Below are positions 1-7,147 of a DNA stretch of 35,519 nucleotides, in pieces. The position numbers were made by a program, and so were the translations under genes. The notes below the pieces were generated by a model that was not told the DNA's origin, made no database searches, and saw nothing but the letters and a program-made list of their open reading frames with translations. Every line of letters starts with the position of its first letter. Positions within the stretch are counted from its first letter, which is position 1. The stretch is from JANOMH01 sp031422295 (GTDB lineage: Bacteria > Pseudomonadota > Alphaproteobacteria > Rhodobacterales > Rhodobacteraceae): positions 1 through 35,519 of the forward strand of contig JANOQM010000070.1 in assembly GCA_031422295.1 (NCBI GenBank). Reading direction: 5' to 3'.

Positions 1-627
1 GACCGTCACCCGCGACGGCCATGCCCAGCCCCGCTTGATCGCCACATCGCGCACATCGCGCCACGCCTGTATGAGCGGGAAACCCTCGCCTGCATCGCGC
101 AAGGTGGTCATGAAATACCCCCAAGCCTCTGGCGACATATCAGCGGTGCGTTTCGACCCCTGATGACCGGGCAAAAGTGCGGGCGCAAAGTTGATCGGAT
201 CAACCCCTTTAACCGCGTTTTGAAGGCGCGTTAAATTGGGTTTCGACACGCCATTCTGACCGAACTTTTGCTTCACCATGGCGACCTTTTGCGGCCATGT
301 CAGCGCCTTCCCGGCTGTCACCAGAAACCGGGCAATCGCGGCCTTGTGTTCCGCCTTGGCCCGCATCGAAGGACAGGCCGCGCGGAACGTCTCTTGGGCC
401 GCGTCATCATAGGTGCCAGAGGCCAGCCCAGACGCCGCAATCTGCCGTTCGGTATAGGCAATGCGTACGGGTTCGGGCAGGTCGGATAGGAGAACCATTT
501 CTGCCAGCCCGCCGCTGCTTTGACCAATGGAAATTGGGATATTATTGCGGCTGATCCACTTACTTACCGACGTGCGGTGATTTGGGATGCCGGCGAGACC
601 CCTAAGCGATGAGATACTTAGGAGCAC
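1..627 (-). CDS. Mu-like (MuA-type) DDE transposase, N-terminal part only; runs off the left edge
   Basis: The minus frame is open from a GTG at 627 to the window edge (about 209 codons). It begins VLLSISSLRGLAGIPNHRTS and continues with KWISRNNIP, LSDLPEPVRIAYTERQ and RGWAWPSRVTV. This matches the opening of MuA-family transposases: a winged-helix DNA-binding domain, then a linker rich in short helices ahead of the DDE catalytic core. The catalytic residues lie outside the window. The GTG start overlaps the end of the upstream ner-like gene by about 10 nt, so translation is probably coupled; the next in-frame Met is much further in. Position after ner and opposite a repressor is the Mu early-gene order. 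The family call rests on domain order and context, since only the least conserved part is visible. Confidence 0.75.
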   Translation of the reverse strand, partial: MLLSISSLRGLAGIPNHRTSVSKWISRNNIPISIGQSSGGLAEMVLLSDLPEPVRIAYTERQIAASGLASGTYDDAAQETFRAACPSMRAKAEHKAAIARFLVTAGKALTWPQKVAMVKQKFGQNGVSKPNLTRLQNAVKGVDPINFAPALLPGHQGSKRTADMSPEAWGYFMTTLRDAGEGFPLIQAWRDVRDVAIKRGWAWPSRVTV

Positions 628-839
628 TTCTTACGCTCCAAATTTGCGGCAGCGCTCACGACATCAACAGTCCTTGCGGCCTTTGGGCCGGTCCACTGCC
701 CTAAAAGCGCCTTCATTACGTTGGGACGATGAAAACCGTTGTTCCTGCACCATTCCGCTAGGGTGGTGCCTTGTGCAACAAAGCCGCTTCGGATAAGATC
801 AACCCTCAAGTGAGGGTTTATTTCGCCTTCGGATGACAT
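618..839 (-). CDS. Ner/Nlp-like phage transcriptional regulator
   Basis: This 73-residue protein begins MSSEGEINPHLRVDLIRSG and carries TTLAEWCRNNGFHRPNVMKA. That pattern fits the helix-turn-helix of the Mu Ner / Nlp family, in which a small protein represses early transcription and turns down the c promoter. I chose the ATG at 839 because GGAG lies 8 nt upstream; an upstream ATG at 866 is in frame but would run across the operator. The stop overlaps the transposase start. It is divergent from the c-type repressor at 891, exactly as ner and c are arranged in Mu-like phages. Confidence 0.8.
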   Translation of the reverse strand: MSSEGEINPHLRVDLIRSGFVAQGTTLAEWCRNNGFHRPNVMKALLGQWTGPKAARTVDVVSAAANLERKKCS

Positions 840-844
840 GAATG

Positions 845-882
845 GTGCTCCAAGTTGGGAGCACAATGCACCAAGTTAGGAG
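845..882. promoter_or_regulatory. Operator region between ner and c: inverted repeat plus two direct repeats
   Basis: GTGCTCC (845-851) and GGAGCAC (858-864) form a perfect inverted repeat with a 6-nt spacer. CCAAGTTGGGAG (850-861) and CCAAGTTAGGAG (871-882) are near-identical 12-mers exactly 21 bp apart, so on the same helix face. The ner ribosome-binding site lies in the first element (minus strand) and the c ribosome-binding site AGGAG (878-882) in the second. A protein bound here could therefore control both genes. Which regulator binds is inferred. Confidence 0.6.
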
Positions 883-890
883 TAGACGCA

Positions 891-1367
891 ATGTCTAATT
901 CAGAGTGGAGCGAAGGATTTTGCCAAAGGCTCGATGTCCTGCGGGTCCGCTATGGTTTTTCAAAGGCCGAGATGGCAAGAAAGTCGGGGCTGCCCACTCG
1001 AACTTTCGAGAACTACTTCAAAGGACACAAGCCGGGTGTTGAAGCTCTGATTGCTATTTCGCGCGGTTTGGGGATCGACATAGATTGGCTGATCGGGGAA
1101 GTGACTGAAGATAAGAGCTTCAACACCGACATGGTTGGTGAGGCATCTTGGATCGCCGTAAAACGCTACTTGGATCAGATTATTGCAGTCGAACAAACGG
1201 GCACGAAAGTTGTGCAGGATGGGAAGCTCATGGGCAAGGAAACCGGCCAATGCGCAGCAGTTGTCGAAGCCATGATTGTCGCAGAGTATGTCGCGCTTCG
1301 AACGGAATACGCCGCGCCCAGTTTGGAAGATGCAAAGTCGCTTGAAACTCGACGCCGCGCAATCTGA
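891..1367 (+). CDS. XRE-type phage repressor (c-like)
   Basis: This 158-residue protein has an N-terminal HTH_XRE domain at about residues 10-65: LRVRYGFSKAEMARKSGLP, TRTFENYFKGHKPGVEALIA, then GLGIDIDWLIGE. It is followed by a helical C-terminal part with no recognisable peptidase motif. The start at 891 has AGGAG at 878-882, 8 nt upstream; an in-frame upstream start at 855 would cross the operator. It is transcribed away from the ner/transposase genes, which is the position of the Mu lysogeny repressor. It is AT-richer than the chromosomal genes that follow. The role as the prophage repressor is inferred from fold and place; Mu c itself has a different DNA-binding domain. Confidence 0.75.
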   Translation: MSNSEWSEGFCQRLDVLRVRYGFSKAEMARKSGLPTRTFENYFKGHKPGVEALIAISRGLGIDIDWLIGEVTEDKSFNTDMVGEASWIAVKRYLDQIIAVEQTGTKVVQDGKLMGKETGQCAAVVEAMIVAEYVALRTEYAAPSLEDAKSLETRRRAI

Positions 1368-1379
1368 AATTGGGTGTGC

Positions 1380-1403
1380 GGTGTGCGCAGAATTGCGCAC
1401 ACC
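1380..1403. terminator. Perfect hairpin just after the repressor gene
   Basis: GGTGTGCGCA (1380-1389) and TGCGCACACC (1394-1403) form a perfect 10-bp stem with a GAAT loop, 12 nt after the repressor stop. Only a weak T-rich tail follows (TTGCTC). A terminator for the repressor transcript is the simplest reading. A protein site near the phage end is the alternative. Confidence 0.55.
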
Positions 1404-1490
1404 TTGCTCTAAGCCCCCATTGATTTCATTACACATTTTTTCCGGCACATCGCCGCAAACACCCCCAAAACCCCCCGAAACACCCAAAGT

Positions 1491-1580
1491 GGCTCAAAAT
1501 GGGTGAACAGACCCTTTTGCAACCCATTGATAACGCTTGCGATTTTTTAAGCACCGGCTCAAAATAGATGAAACGCGTCA
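1491..1580. mobile_element. Left end of the Mu-like prophage with two transposase-binding-like repeats
   Basis: GGCTCAAAAT followed by TGAA occurs at 1491-1505 and again at 1556-1572, 65 bp apart. Read on the minus strand, the outer copy is GTTTCATCTATTTTGAGCC. It contains the GTTTCA core of the Mu end-site consensus and starts six bases inside a terminal TG (CA at 1579-1580 on the plus strand). That is the geometry of the L1 site at a Mu end. The inner copy is slightly diverged. The prophage/host boundary is therefore placed at 1580/1581. The 5-bp target duplication cannot be checked because the right end is outside the window. Confidence 0.65.
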
Positions 1581-1609
1581 AGTAAGGCGGGCCCTAACCC
1601 ACCCCCCCC

Positions 1610-1810
1610 TCAATACTTCCCCGGCACATACAACTCCTGCGGCAACGTCGCCCGCTCGTAATCCGAATTATACACCCGCTCGGGCAACACAATCTCGGTA
1701 TGCGGCACGTCCTCATACGGGAACAGCTCCAGCCGCCCCGTCGCCCACCCGCCTTGACAGCGCCCGGCATAATATCCGACGGTTCGCCGATGATCCCGAT
1801 CCGTGACCAT
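1610..1810 (-). CDS. Small hypothetical protein of unknown function
   Basis: I do not recognise this ORF. From an ATG at 1810 it gives 66 residues. The C-terminal 45 look genuinely coding: RLELFPYEDVPHTEIVLPER, then NSDYERATLPQELYVPGKY, with codon use like the neighbouring chromosomal genes. The N-terminus is doubtful, because starting at 1810 means overlapping the first 21 bases of the divergent rhomboid gene. It could instead be the 3' remnant of a longer gene. The Mu-like prophage end lies 30 bp downstream of its stop, so insertion did not cut it. Confidence 0.4.
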   Translation of the reverse strand: MVTDRDHRRTVGYYAGRCQGGWATGRLELFPYEDVPHTEIVLPERVYNSDYERATLPQELYVPGKY

Positions 1811-2530
1811 AACCCCTCGCTGAACAGGCCATATGTCACTTATGCGCTGATTGCGGCCAATGTGCTGCTCCATCTGCTGGTGATCAGCATGGTCCGGTCT
1901 GACCGGCAACTGATGCTGCTCTATGTCGATTATGCGATGATCCCGGCCAAGATCAGCCAAGAGGCGTCGTATCTGACCCTGATCAGTTCGACGTTTCTGC
2001 ATGCCGGATTCCTGCATCTGGCCGGTAACATGCTGTTTTTATGGGTATTTGGTGATAACCTTGAGGACCGGCTGGGGCATGCCGGGTTTATCCTGTTCTA
2101 TCTGGCCGCCGGGGCCGGGGCGGGGCTTGCGCAATATCTGGCCGCCCCATGGTCGCCGGTGCCCACCATCGGGGCCTCGGGGGCGATTGCGGGCGTGATG
2201 GGCGGCTATCTGTTGCTATTCCCCAAGGCCCGGGTCGATGTGCTGTTTTTCTTTCTGGTATTTTTCCGGATCATTGCGATCCCGGCCTGGGCCGTGCTGG
2301 GGGTCTGGTTTGGACTGCAATTGTTCAATGGGCTGGGCGATGACGGATCGGGCGGCGGCGTGGCCTATTGGGCCCATGCGGGCGGGTTTATTGTCGGGCT
2401 GGGGCTGATGTTGCCGATCTGGATTTGGGCGGGCGGGACAGCGTCGTGGAAGCTGACCCATGGACTGCCGCCGCATCCAGCCGCCCTTTATGGTCCCAGC
2501 CGGGTTCCGGCGGTGGTGCGGCGGAAATAA
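1790..2530 (+). CDS. Rhomboid family intramembrane serine protease
   Basis: This 246-residue integral membrane protein has about six hydrophobic segments. The rhomboid signature is complete: HLAGNMLFLWVFGDNLED in loop/TM2, the catalytic Ser in GASGAIAGVMGGYL (about residue 130), and the catalytic His in AHAGGFIVGL (about residue 195). It would cleave transmembrane substrates within the inner membrane; the substrate is unknown. I chose the ATG at 1790 because MIPIRDHNPS is the usual N-terminus of rhomboids in this bacterial group, although no good ribosome-binding site is visible. An in-frame ATG at 1700 would add 30 residues of low-complexity sequence. It converges on the gene at 2573. Confidence 0.9.
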   Translation: MIPIRDHNPSLNRPYVTYALIAANVLLHLLVISMVRSDRQLMLLYVDYAMIPAKISQEASYLTLISSTFLHAGFLHLAGNMLFLWVFGDNLEDRLGHAGFILFYLAAGAGAGLAQYLAAPWSPVPTIGASGAIAGVMGGYLLLFPKARVDVLFFFLVFFRIIAIPAWAVLGVWFGLQLFNGLGDDGSGGGVAYWAHAGGFIVGLGLMLPIWIWAGGTASWKLTHGLPPHPAALYGPSRVPAVVRRK

Positions 2531-2532
2531 CA

Positions 2533-2559
2533 ACCGGCGGCGTTTACGCGGCCGCCGGT
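2533..2559. terminator. Hairpin between convergent genes
   Basis: ACCGGCGGC (2533-2541) and GCCGCCGGT (2551-2559) form a perfect 9-bp GC stem with a 9-nt loop. It lies 2 bp after the rhomboid stop and 13 bp after the end of the opposing gene. No T-run follows, but the place suggests a shared terminator. Confidence 0.6.
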
Positions 2560-2572
2560 CCGAATGACAGGC

Positions 2573-3583
2573 CTAGGCCCCAAACCACGTCCGGCCCAGC
2601 ACCACCAGTATCTGACCATACCCGCGCACCAGTTCCAGCGGCACGCCGGTCCCAGTCAACTCGCCCTCGACCGCGACCCGTTCATAGACGCCATCCTCGG
2701 TCGCACGTCCCGAATTGGTCAGGCGCAGCACGCCGGTCACGCCGTCAACCACAGCAAACGGATCGGCCGCAGCAAACGGATCACCGCCGCCCGCACCACC
2801 GGGCAGCACCAGGTTCATCTGGTATTCCTGCTGCCATTTCTGGCCCGCCACATCGACCAGCGGCATGTTGCCTTCCAACCGGTAGGTCGCATCGCCGCAG
2901 GTGACGTCAAACGCCATCTGCCAGGCAAAATTGGCATAGGCAAAGATCGCATCGCCGGTCCAACTGCACGATTGCGCATCGCGGCCGCCGACATGTGGCA
3001 CGACGAAGCTGTCAAACCGGATCGAGTCAATCTCATTGGAAAACTCGACCGTTTCGGTGCCGGTGGCAGTTTCGCGCAGATTTTCCAGCAGGCTGTCGCC
3101 AAGGGCGCGGGCCGATGCACTTGGGGCCTCTGGTTTCATCACCAGATTGCCGCCAAACATCGCGTTTTCCGCCCCGGCAGACCCGGCCCGCAGGTAATTG
3201 GCCAGAATGGTGGAGGCATCGGTAAAACCGTCACTGTCAGCCTCGATCGTGAAGCCACCCGAATAGCTGATCCGCGGCAGGGTTTGCGCGGGGTTATTGG
3301 GGTTCTTGATCACGCCCGACCCGGATGTCGAACAGGCCTCGTCCACCCGCGACAGGCCCAGCCAGGCGCTGGCCCCGGCAGAGCATTCAATGCTTAGCGT
3401 CGTGGTGGCGGTGCGGTCGTCAACGATGCCGCTGAATGTGTCACGCTGGTCTGAATCGAACAGCGACGGCTGGTAGGCCGACAGGGTGAATTTGACGGTT
3501 TCCGTCGCGGACTGGGCGTGGGCGGTGCCCCCGACCGAGGCAAGGGTCAGGGCGGCGATCAGACTAAGCTGTGGATGGAACAT
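2573..3583 (-). CDS. Secreted hypothetical protein
   Basis: This 336-residue protein begins with a typical Sec signal peptide, MFHPQLSLIAALTLASVGG, with likely cleavage after AHA at about residue 23. The mature part is rich in Thr, Ser, Gly and Asp and has several Cys (IECSAG, DEACSTSG, AQSCSW, DVTCGD), consistent with an oxidised periplasmic or outer-surface beta-rich protein. I do not recognise a family. The start at 3583 has GGAGA 6 nt upstream. It stands alone, converging on the rhomboid gene. Confidence 0.75.
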   Translation of the reverse strand: MFHPQLSLIAALTLASVGGTAHAQSATETVKFTLSAYQPSLFDSDQRDTFSGIVDDRTATTTLSIECSAGASAWLGLSRVDEACSTSGSGVIKNPNNPAQTLPRISYSGGFTIEADSDGFTDASTILANYLRAGSAGAENAMFGGNLVMKPEAPSASARALGDSLLENLRETATGTETVEFSNEIDSIRFDSFVVPHVGGRDAQSCSWTGDAIFAYANFAWQMAFDVTCGDATYRLEGNMPLVDVAGQKWQQEYQMNLVLPGGAGGGDPFAAADPFAVVDGVTGVLRLTNSGRATEDGVYERVAVEGELTGTGVPLELVRGYGQILVVLGRTWFGA

Positions 3584-3746
3584 GGGATTCTCCGAATGAA
3601 AACAAATGGAAAGGGATCTTGGAATCGGCCGAAGCGGGCAGACGAGGATAGCCGGACATTCAATACGGGCTAAATACCTTGCCCGTTGCCCAAACCCGCC
3701 TGTGGATCACACGATAACCGGGACGCGGCGAAAAGCAACACAAGGC
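3584..3746. other. Intergenic stretch with no recognised element
   Basis: This holds the leader of the secreted-protein gene and the downstream side of the broken methyltransferase gene. I saw no hairpin, repeat or short gene here. Confidence 0.4.
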
Positions 3747-4436
3747 TTATAAATCCAGCCGCCCTTGCGATCTGCTATCGTCCTCTTTGGCCGCCTTTTT
3801 GAACCCGTCATCGCGGCGGGCGGGCAATCTGACGGCGCGGTCCCGCAATTCCATGGCCTGCGCGATGGTGACGATCTGAATGCGCGGGACCGGGGCGAAA
3901 CCGGGCAGATCGAACTGGCCTGCCCCCGCCGCCTCGGTCACCATCGGTTTGGACGGTTCGGTCAGGGTCAGGAACACGCCGATGGCAGCCCCTTCCCGCT
4001 CGATCACGCCGCGCAAGTCGCGGATCATTGCCACGCCGACATTGTCGCCCGCCTTGACCGACACAATGGCGCGGCCTTCGTGTTTTGCGCCGAAATACAG
4101 GTTGCCGTCGATGCCTTTGTCGGCGCCCTTTTTACCCAGATTGCCGGGTTGCGCGGCGATCAGGGACAGCGCCCATTTTTCGAACTCGAAGTAGTAATTC
4201 TTGTCATCGCGGCCCCGGGCGGCAAGGTTGCGCGCGCCTTCAAGGTCTTGCGGGGTGCCGTGGGTGGTGAACCGCACGCCCTCAAAGGCATCGCGCAACC
4301 GCTTTTCGATGAGCCCGATGGCAAGATGGGTGACGTCAATCCCGATCCAGTTGAGTCCGAGTTTTTGTGCCGCATGCACCGTGGTGCCGCAACCGCAGAA
4401 CGGGTCGAGCACGGTATCACCGGGGTTGGAGGAGGC
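3747..4436 (-). pseudogene. DNA methyltransferase-Mrr fusion, 3' fragment
   Basis: The fragment starts within ASSNPGDTVLDPFCGCGTTV, which is motif I (SAM binding) of an N4-cytosine/N6-adenine methyltransferase, followed by LNWIGIDVTHLAIGLIEKRL. After about residue 75 comes a second domain: YFEFEKWALSLI, KGIDGNLYF and AIVSVKAG. This looks like the PD-(D/E)XK core of an Mrr-like restriction endonuclease. Intact relatives are one long protein with the DPPF motif first and this part last. Here the segment before ASSNPGD no longer resembles the family (CNFSRTRKNFLP), so homology ends at about 4436-4445. The 5' piece is at 5124-5462. An internal GTG at 4412 might allow a fragment to be made, but it would lack the catalytic DPPF motif. 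Confidence 0.8.
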
Positions 4437-5148
4437 GGGGAGGAAATTTTTGCGGGTCCGACTAAAGTTGCACCAGTGTAAGTCGTTCAGAGATGTTGTG
4501 CTGCAGCACTCAGATCGCTACACTCGCGAGACTATTGAAAGCGTCATGGAGAAAAATCATTTTGGCCAAAACATCGTTTCTTGAAAAACTACTGCGCCAG
4601 TTTATCGCTTCATCAGCAGCGCGGAGTAAGACAATTCCGGCCAAACGCCAGGCTAAAGTCAAAACCAGTCCATTTTTTGATTATCTCGAAGATGTCCTTG
4701 AAGTAGACAGCAATGGTCGGCAGTTTATTGGGTCAGAGGGTTCGTTTGACTTTGATATTGTAGGTGAAAGCCACTATCAAGAAGCGCTTGAGAGATTTGC
4801 GGGCGGCCGCTCAGAAACAGAAGCCAAGGTTGAGATATTGGCGTGCATATTGCCTGAAAACAACCCGAAAGACAAAAACGCTGTCGTGGTAAAGATTAAT
4901 GGTGAGACCGTTGGCTATTTGGCCAAAGCGCACGCAAAGGCATGGCGGGCTGCTTTGCGCCAAATCAGAAATTGCGAGGATCCCGTAGAAGTTATGGCGC
5001 TAATTGTTGGAGGTTGGCACAGAACCCCAAAAGGAAAGCCTGTCGAAACAGGTAGTTTCGGCCTCAAACTAGATATGTCTATCGACTTTGATGAGTGATA
5101 TTGGAAAAAATGTGACGAATACTTCACGTTGCGTTTGTGGTTTGACAC
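4437..5148. other. AT-rich replacement cassette inside the methyltransferase gene
   Basis: The two methyltransferase pieces are separated by about 710 bp that is clearly AT-richer than either flank and encodes one HIRAN-domain protein in the opposite direction. Roughly 200 residues of the expected methyltransferase middle are missing, so this is a replacement rather than a simple insertion. I found no convincing terminal inverted repeats, target duplication or transposase. Boundaries are set where homology to the methyltransferase stops and are good to about 10 bp. Confidence 0.65.
4562..5098 (+). CDS. HIRAN domain-containing protein
   Basis: This 178-residue protein has a HIRAN domain at about residues 55-140: FDFDIVGESHYQEALERF, then ILPENNPKDKNAVVVKING and VGYLAKAHAKAWRAAL. 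HIRAN is known as a module that binds DNA ends or stalled forks, usually as part of helicase or nuclease proteins; here it stands alone with a short basic N-terminal tail. I prefer a TTG start at 4562 because GGAG lies 10 nt upstream and the resulting N-terminus (MAKTSFLEKLLRQFIASSAA) is plausible. An ATG at 4493 is in frame but has no clear ribosome-binding site. It sits inside a broken DNA methyltransferase/nuclease gene on the other strand, and its codon use differs from the neighbours, suggesting recent acquisition. Function unknown. Confidence 0.75.
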   Translation: MAKTSFLEKLLRQFIASSAARSKTIPAKRQAKVKTSPFFDYLEDVLEVDSNGRQFIGSEGSFDFDIVGESHYQEALERFAGGRSETEAKVEILACILPENNPKDKNAVVVKINGETVGYLAKAHAKAWRAALRQIRNCEDPVEVMALIVGGWHRTPKGKPVETGSFGLKLDMSIDFDE

Positions 5149-5462
5149 TCCATCATCGCCAGATAGGCCATCATGTCATTATCGCCCAAGAATGACCGGA
5201 TCGCCCGCAGCATCGTGGTGGCTGCCGCATTCCGCCCGCGCATCACATCGCCAAACGCCGCCTCGGCGCTGTCATTCCAATGCCAGGTGTCGTCAAACGC
5301 CTCAATCTGCGCGGCACATTCCGCCCCGGCGGGCCCCTTGAACAGCACATTATACGACGCGTTGGAATTGAACGGCGGGTCCAGATAAATCAGGTCCACG
5401 CTGGCATCGCGGATAGACTCGCGCAGTACGTTCAGATTATCGCCGTAATATAAATGGTTCAT
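5124..5462 (-). pseudogene. DNA methyltransferase-Mrr fusion, 5' fragment
   Basis: The fragment opens MNHLYYGDNLNVLRESI and contains the catalytic motif IV, DLIYLDPPFNSNASYNVLF, typical of beta-class amino-methyltransferases. Homology runs to GDNDMMAYLAMM and then breaks into a short unrelated tail (ECQTTNAT) before a stop at 5124, placing the junction at about 5149. The SAM-binding motif and nuclease domain are in the detached piece at 3747-4436. Start chosen at 5462; an in-frame Met 5 residues upstream is also possible. The product alone should not methylate DNA. Confidence 0.8.
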
Positions 5463-5526
5463 GCCCGCCCCCCGCACGCCCGTTATGACCGGGCGATGGT
5501 TAACCCCACCCTAATCGGCGCCGTGG

Positions 5527-5580
5527 GGTATGTGCAACCCGCGTGCGCCCCCGACAAGGCGTGGGTTGCACCCACCCACC
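5527..5580. repeat. Palindromic intergenic repeat upstream of rimO
   Basis: TGCAACCC (5533-5540) pairs with GGGTTGCA (5563-5570), and GTGGGTTGCACCCAC (5561-5575) is itself a 6-bp stem with a 3-nt loop. The core GTGGGTTGCACCCA is nearly the same as the right arm of the repeat at 8144-8225, so both belong to one dispersed family. It lies just ahead of rimO and could sit in its leader transcript. Confidence 0.55.
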
Positions 5581-5602
5581 GCGACCCGATATACCCCGCG
5601 CC

Positions 5603-6988
5603 ATGACCCAAAATCCCCCCAACCTCCGCCCCGATCTCGCCCCGCGCGCCCGTTTCAACGAACCCTTAAGGCCCCGATCTGACGGGACCCGCCAGCCGAC
5701 CATTGGTATGGTCAGTCTGGGCTGCCCCAAGGCGCTGGTGGACAGTGAACGCATCCTGACCCGGCTGCGGGCCGAGGGGTATGCGATTTCGCCGGATTAC
5801 GCCGGGGCCGATGCGGTGATCGTCAATACCTGCGGCTTTCTGGATTCGGCCAAGGCCGAAAGCCTAGAGGCGATTGGCGAGGCGCTGCGCGAAAATGGCC
5901 GGGTCATCGTGACGGGCTGTCTGGGCGCGGAACCCGATTATATCCGGGGGGCGCATCCGACCATTCTGGCGGTGACCGGCCCGCAGCAATATGAACAGGT
6001 GCTGGACGCGGTGCATTTGGCAGTGCCGCCGTCGCCTGATCCGTTTATCGATTTATTGCCCGCCACCGGCGTTTCCCTGACCCCCCGGCATTATTCATAT
6101 TTGAAGATTTCAGAAGGCTGCAATCACAAATGCAAGTTCTGCATTATCCCCGATATGCGGGGTAAACTGCAATCCCGCCCTGCCCATGCGGTATTGCGCG
6201 AGGCGGAAAAGCTGGTGCAGGCCGGGGTGCGGGAATTATTGGTGATTTCGCAGGATACCTCGGCTTACGGTGTCGATATCAAGCATCTGGAGGAGCGGGG
6301 GCACCGGGCGCATATTACCGATCTGGCCCGCGATCTGGGCGGGCTGGGGGCCTGGGTCCGGCTGCATTACGTCTATCCCTATCCGCATGTGCGCGACCTT
6401 GTGCCGCTCATGGCCGATGGGTTGATATTGCCCTATCTGGATATCCCGTTTCAACATGCCGACCCCGGCGTATTGCGGCGCATGGCCCGGCCTGCCGCAG
6501 CAGCGCGGACTTTGGACGAGATTGCAGCCTGGCGGGCGGTCTGCCCGGAGATTACCCTGCGGTCGACATTTATTGTGGGCTATCCGGGGGAAACCGACGC
6601 CGAGTTTCAGGTTTTATTGGACTGGATGGACGCCGCACAATTGGACCGGGTGGGCTGTTTCAAATACGAGAATGTCGCCGGGGCGCGGTCGAATTTGTTG
6701 CCGGACCATGTGGCAGAAAGCGTAAAGCAGGAGCGGTTTGAGCGGTTCATGCAGAAGGCGGCTTTGATTTCGGAGGCGAAGTTGGAGGCTAAGGTGGGCC
6801 GGGTACTGCAGGCGATTGTGGATGAAGTGGACGCCGACGGATTGACCTGCCGGACATGGGCGGATGCACCCGAGATTGACGGGTCGCTGTTTGTGGATGA
6901 CGGGTTTGAGGGGGTGTCAGTGGGGGATATCGTGACGGTGCAGGTGGAAGAGGCGGGGGAGTATGATTTGTGGGGTGCGCTGCGTTAA
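5603..6988 (+). CDS. rimO: Ribosomal protein S12 methylthiotransferase RimO
   Basis: RimO is a radical-SAM enzyme that adds a methylthio group to a conserved Asp of ribosomal protein S12. The 461 residues show the full family layout. The UPF0004 domain has its three cluster cysteines (SLGCPKALVDSE, VNTCGFLDSA, VTGCLGAE), the radical-SAM motif is CNHKCKFCIIP, and FIVGYPGETDAEF and the closing TRAM domain follow. GCPKALVDSE separates RimO from the tRNA enzyme MiaB. I chose the ATG at 5603; the open frame extends 20 codons upstream but only through the palindromic repeat. It seems to be a single-gene unit. Confidence 0.95.
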   Translation: MTQNPPNLRPDLAPRARFNEPLRPRSDGTRQPTIGMVSLGCPKALVDSERILTRLRAEGYAISPDYAGADAVIVNTCGFLDSAKAESLEAIGEALRENGRVIVTGCLGAEPDYIRGAHPTILAVTGPQQYEQVLDAVHLAVPPSPDPFIDLLPATGVSLTPRHYSYLKISEGCNHKCKFCIIPDMRGKLQSRPAHAVLREAEKLVQAGVRELLVISQDTSAYGVDIKHLEERGHRAHITDLARDLGGLGAWVRLHYVYPYPHVRDLVPLMADGLILPYLDIPFQHADPGVLRRMARPAAAARTLDEIAAWRAVCPEITLRSTFIVGYPGETDAEFQVLLDWMDAAQLDRVGCFKYENVAGARSNLLPDHVAESVKQERFERFMQKAALISEAKLEAKVGRVLQAIVDEVDADGLTCRTWADAPEIDGSLFVDDGFEGVSVGDIVTVQVEEAGEYDLWGALR

Positions 6989-7100
6989 AAAACGAACCGG
7001 GGGAATGGGATTAAGTGGTATCACTGCCTGTTGCAACATAGCTACATAAACACGAGATTGCCCAATCATTTTCAACAACAGCTAGTATTATTCAGTTTAT

Positions 7101-7140
7101 TATTCGAATATTTGAAATATATTGAATTTTAATCAAGGGA
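7101..7140 (+). promoter_or_regulatory. AT-rich leader with palindrome and ribosome-binding site
   Basis: The 150 bp before the small membrane protein gene is strikingly AT-rich. It contains TATTCGAATA, a perfect 10-bp palindrome at 7101-7110, then AAGGGA at 7135-7140. The ribosome-binding site is 7 nt from the ATG at 7148 but only 1 nt from the ATG at 7142, which decides the start. The palindrome may be a regulator site; this is a guess. Confidence 0.4.
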
Positions 7141-7147
7141 TATGGCA

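Noticed and set aside
2564..3397. 277-codon plus-strand open frame
   Set aside because: Opposite the secreted-protein gene, which has a signal peptide and ribosome-binding site; the plus frame has neither.
3765..4481. 238-codon plus-strand open frame
   Set aside because: Shadow of the methyltransferase-Mrr fragment.
4437..5148. Replacement cassette as an insertion sequence
   Set aside because: No transposase, no clear terminal inverted repeats, and host gene sequence is missing rather than merely split.
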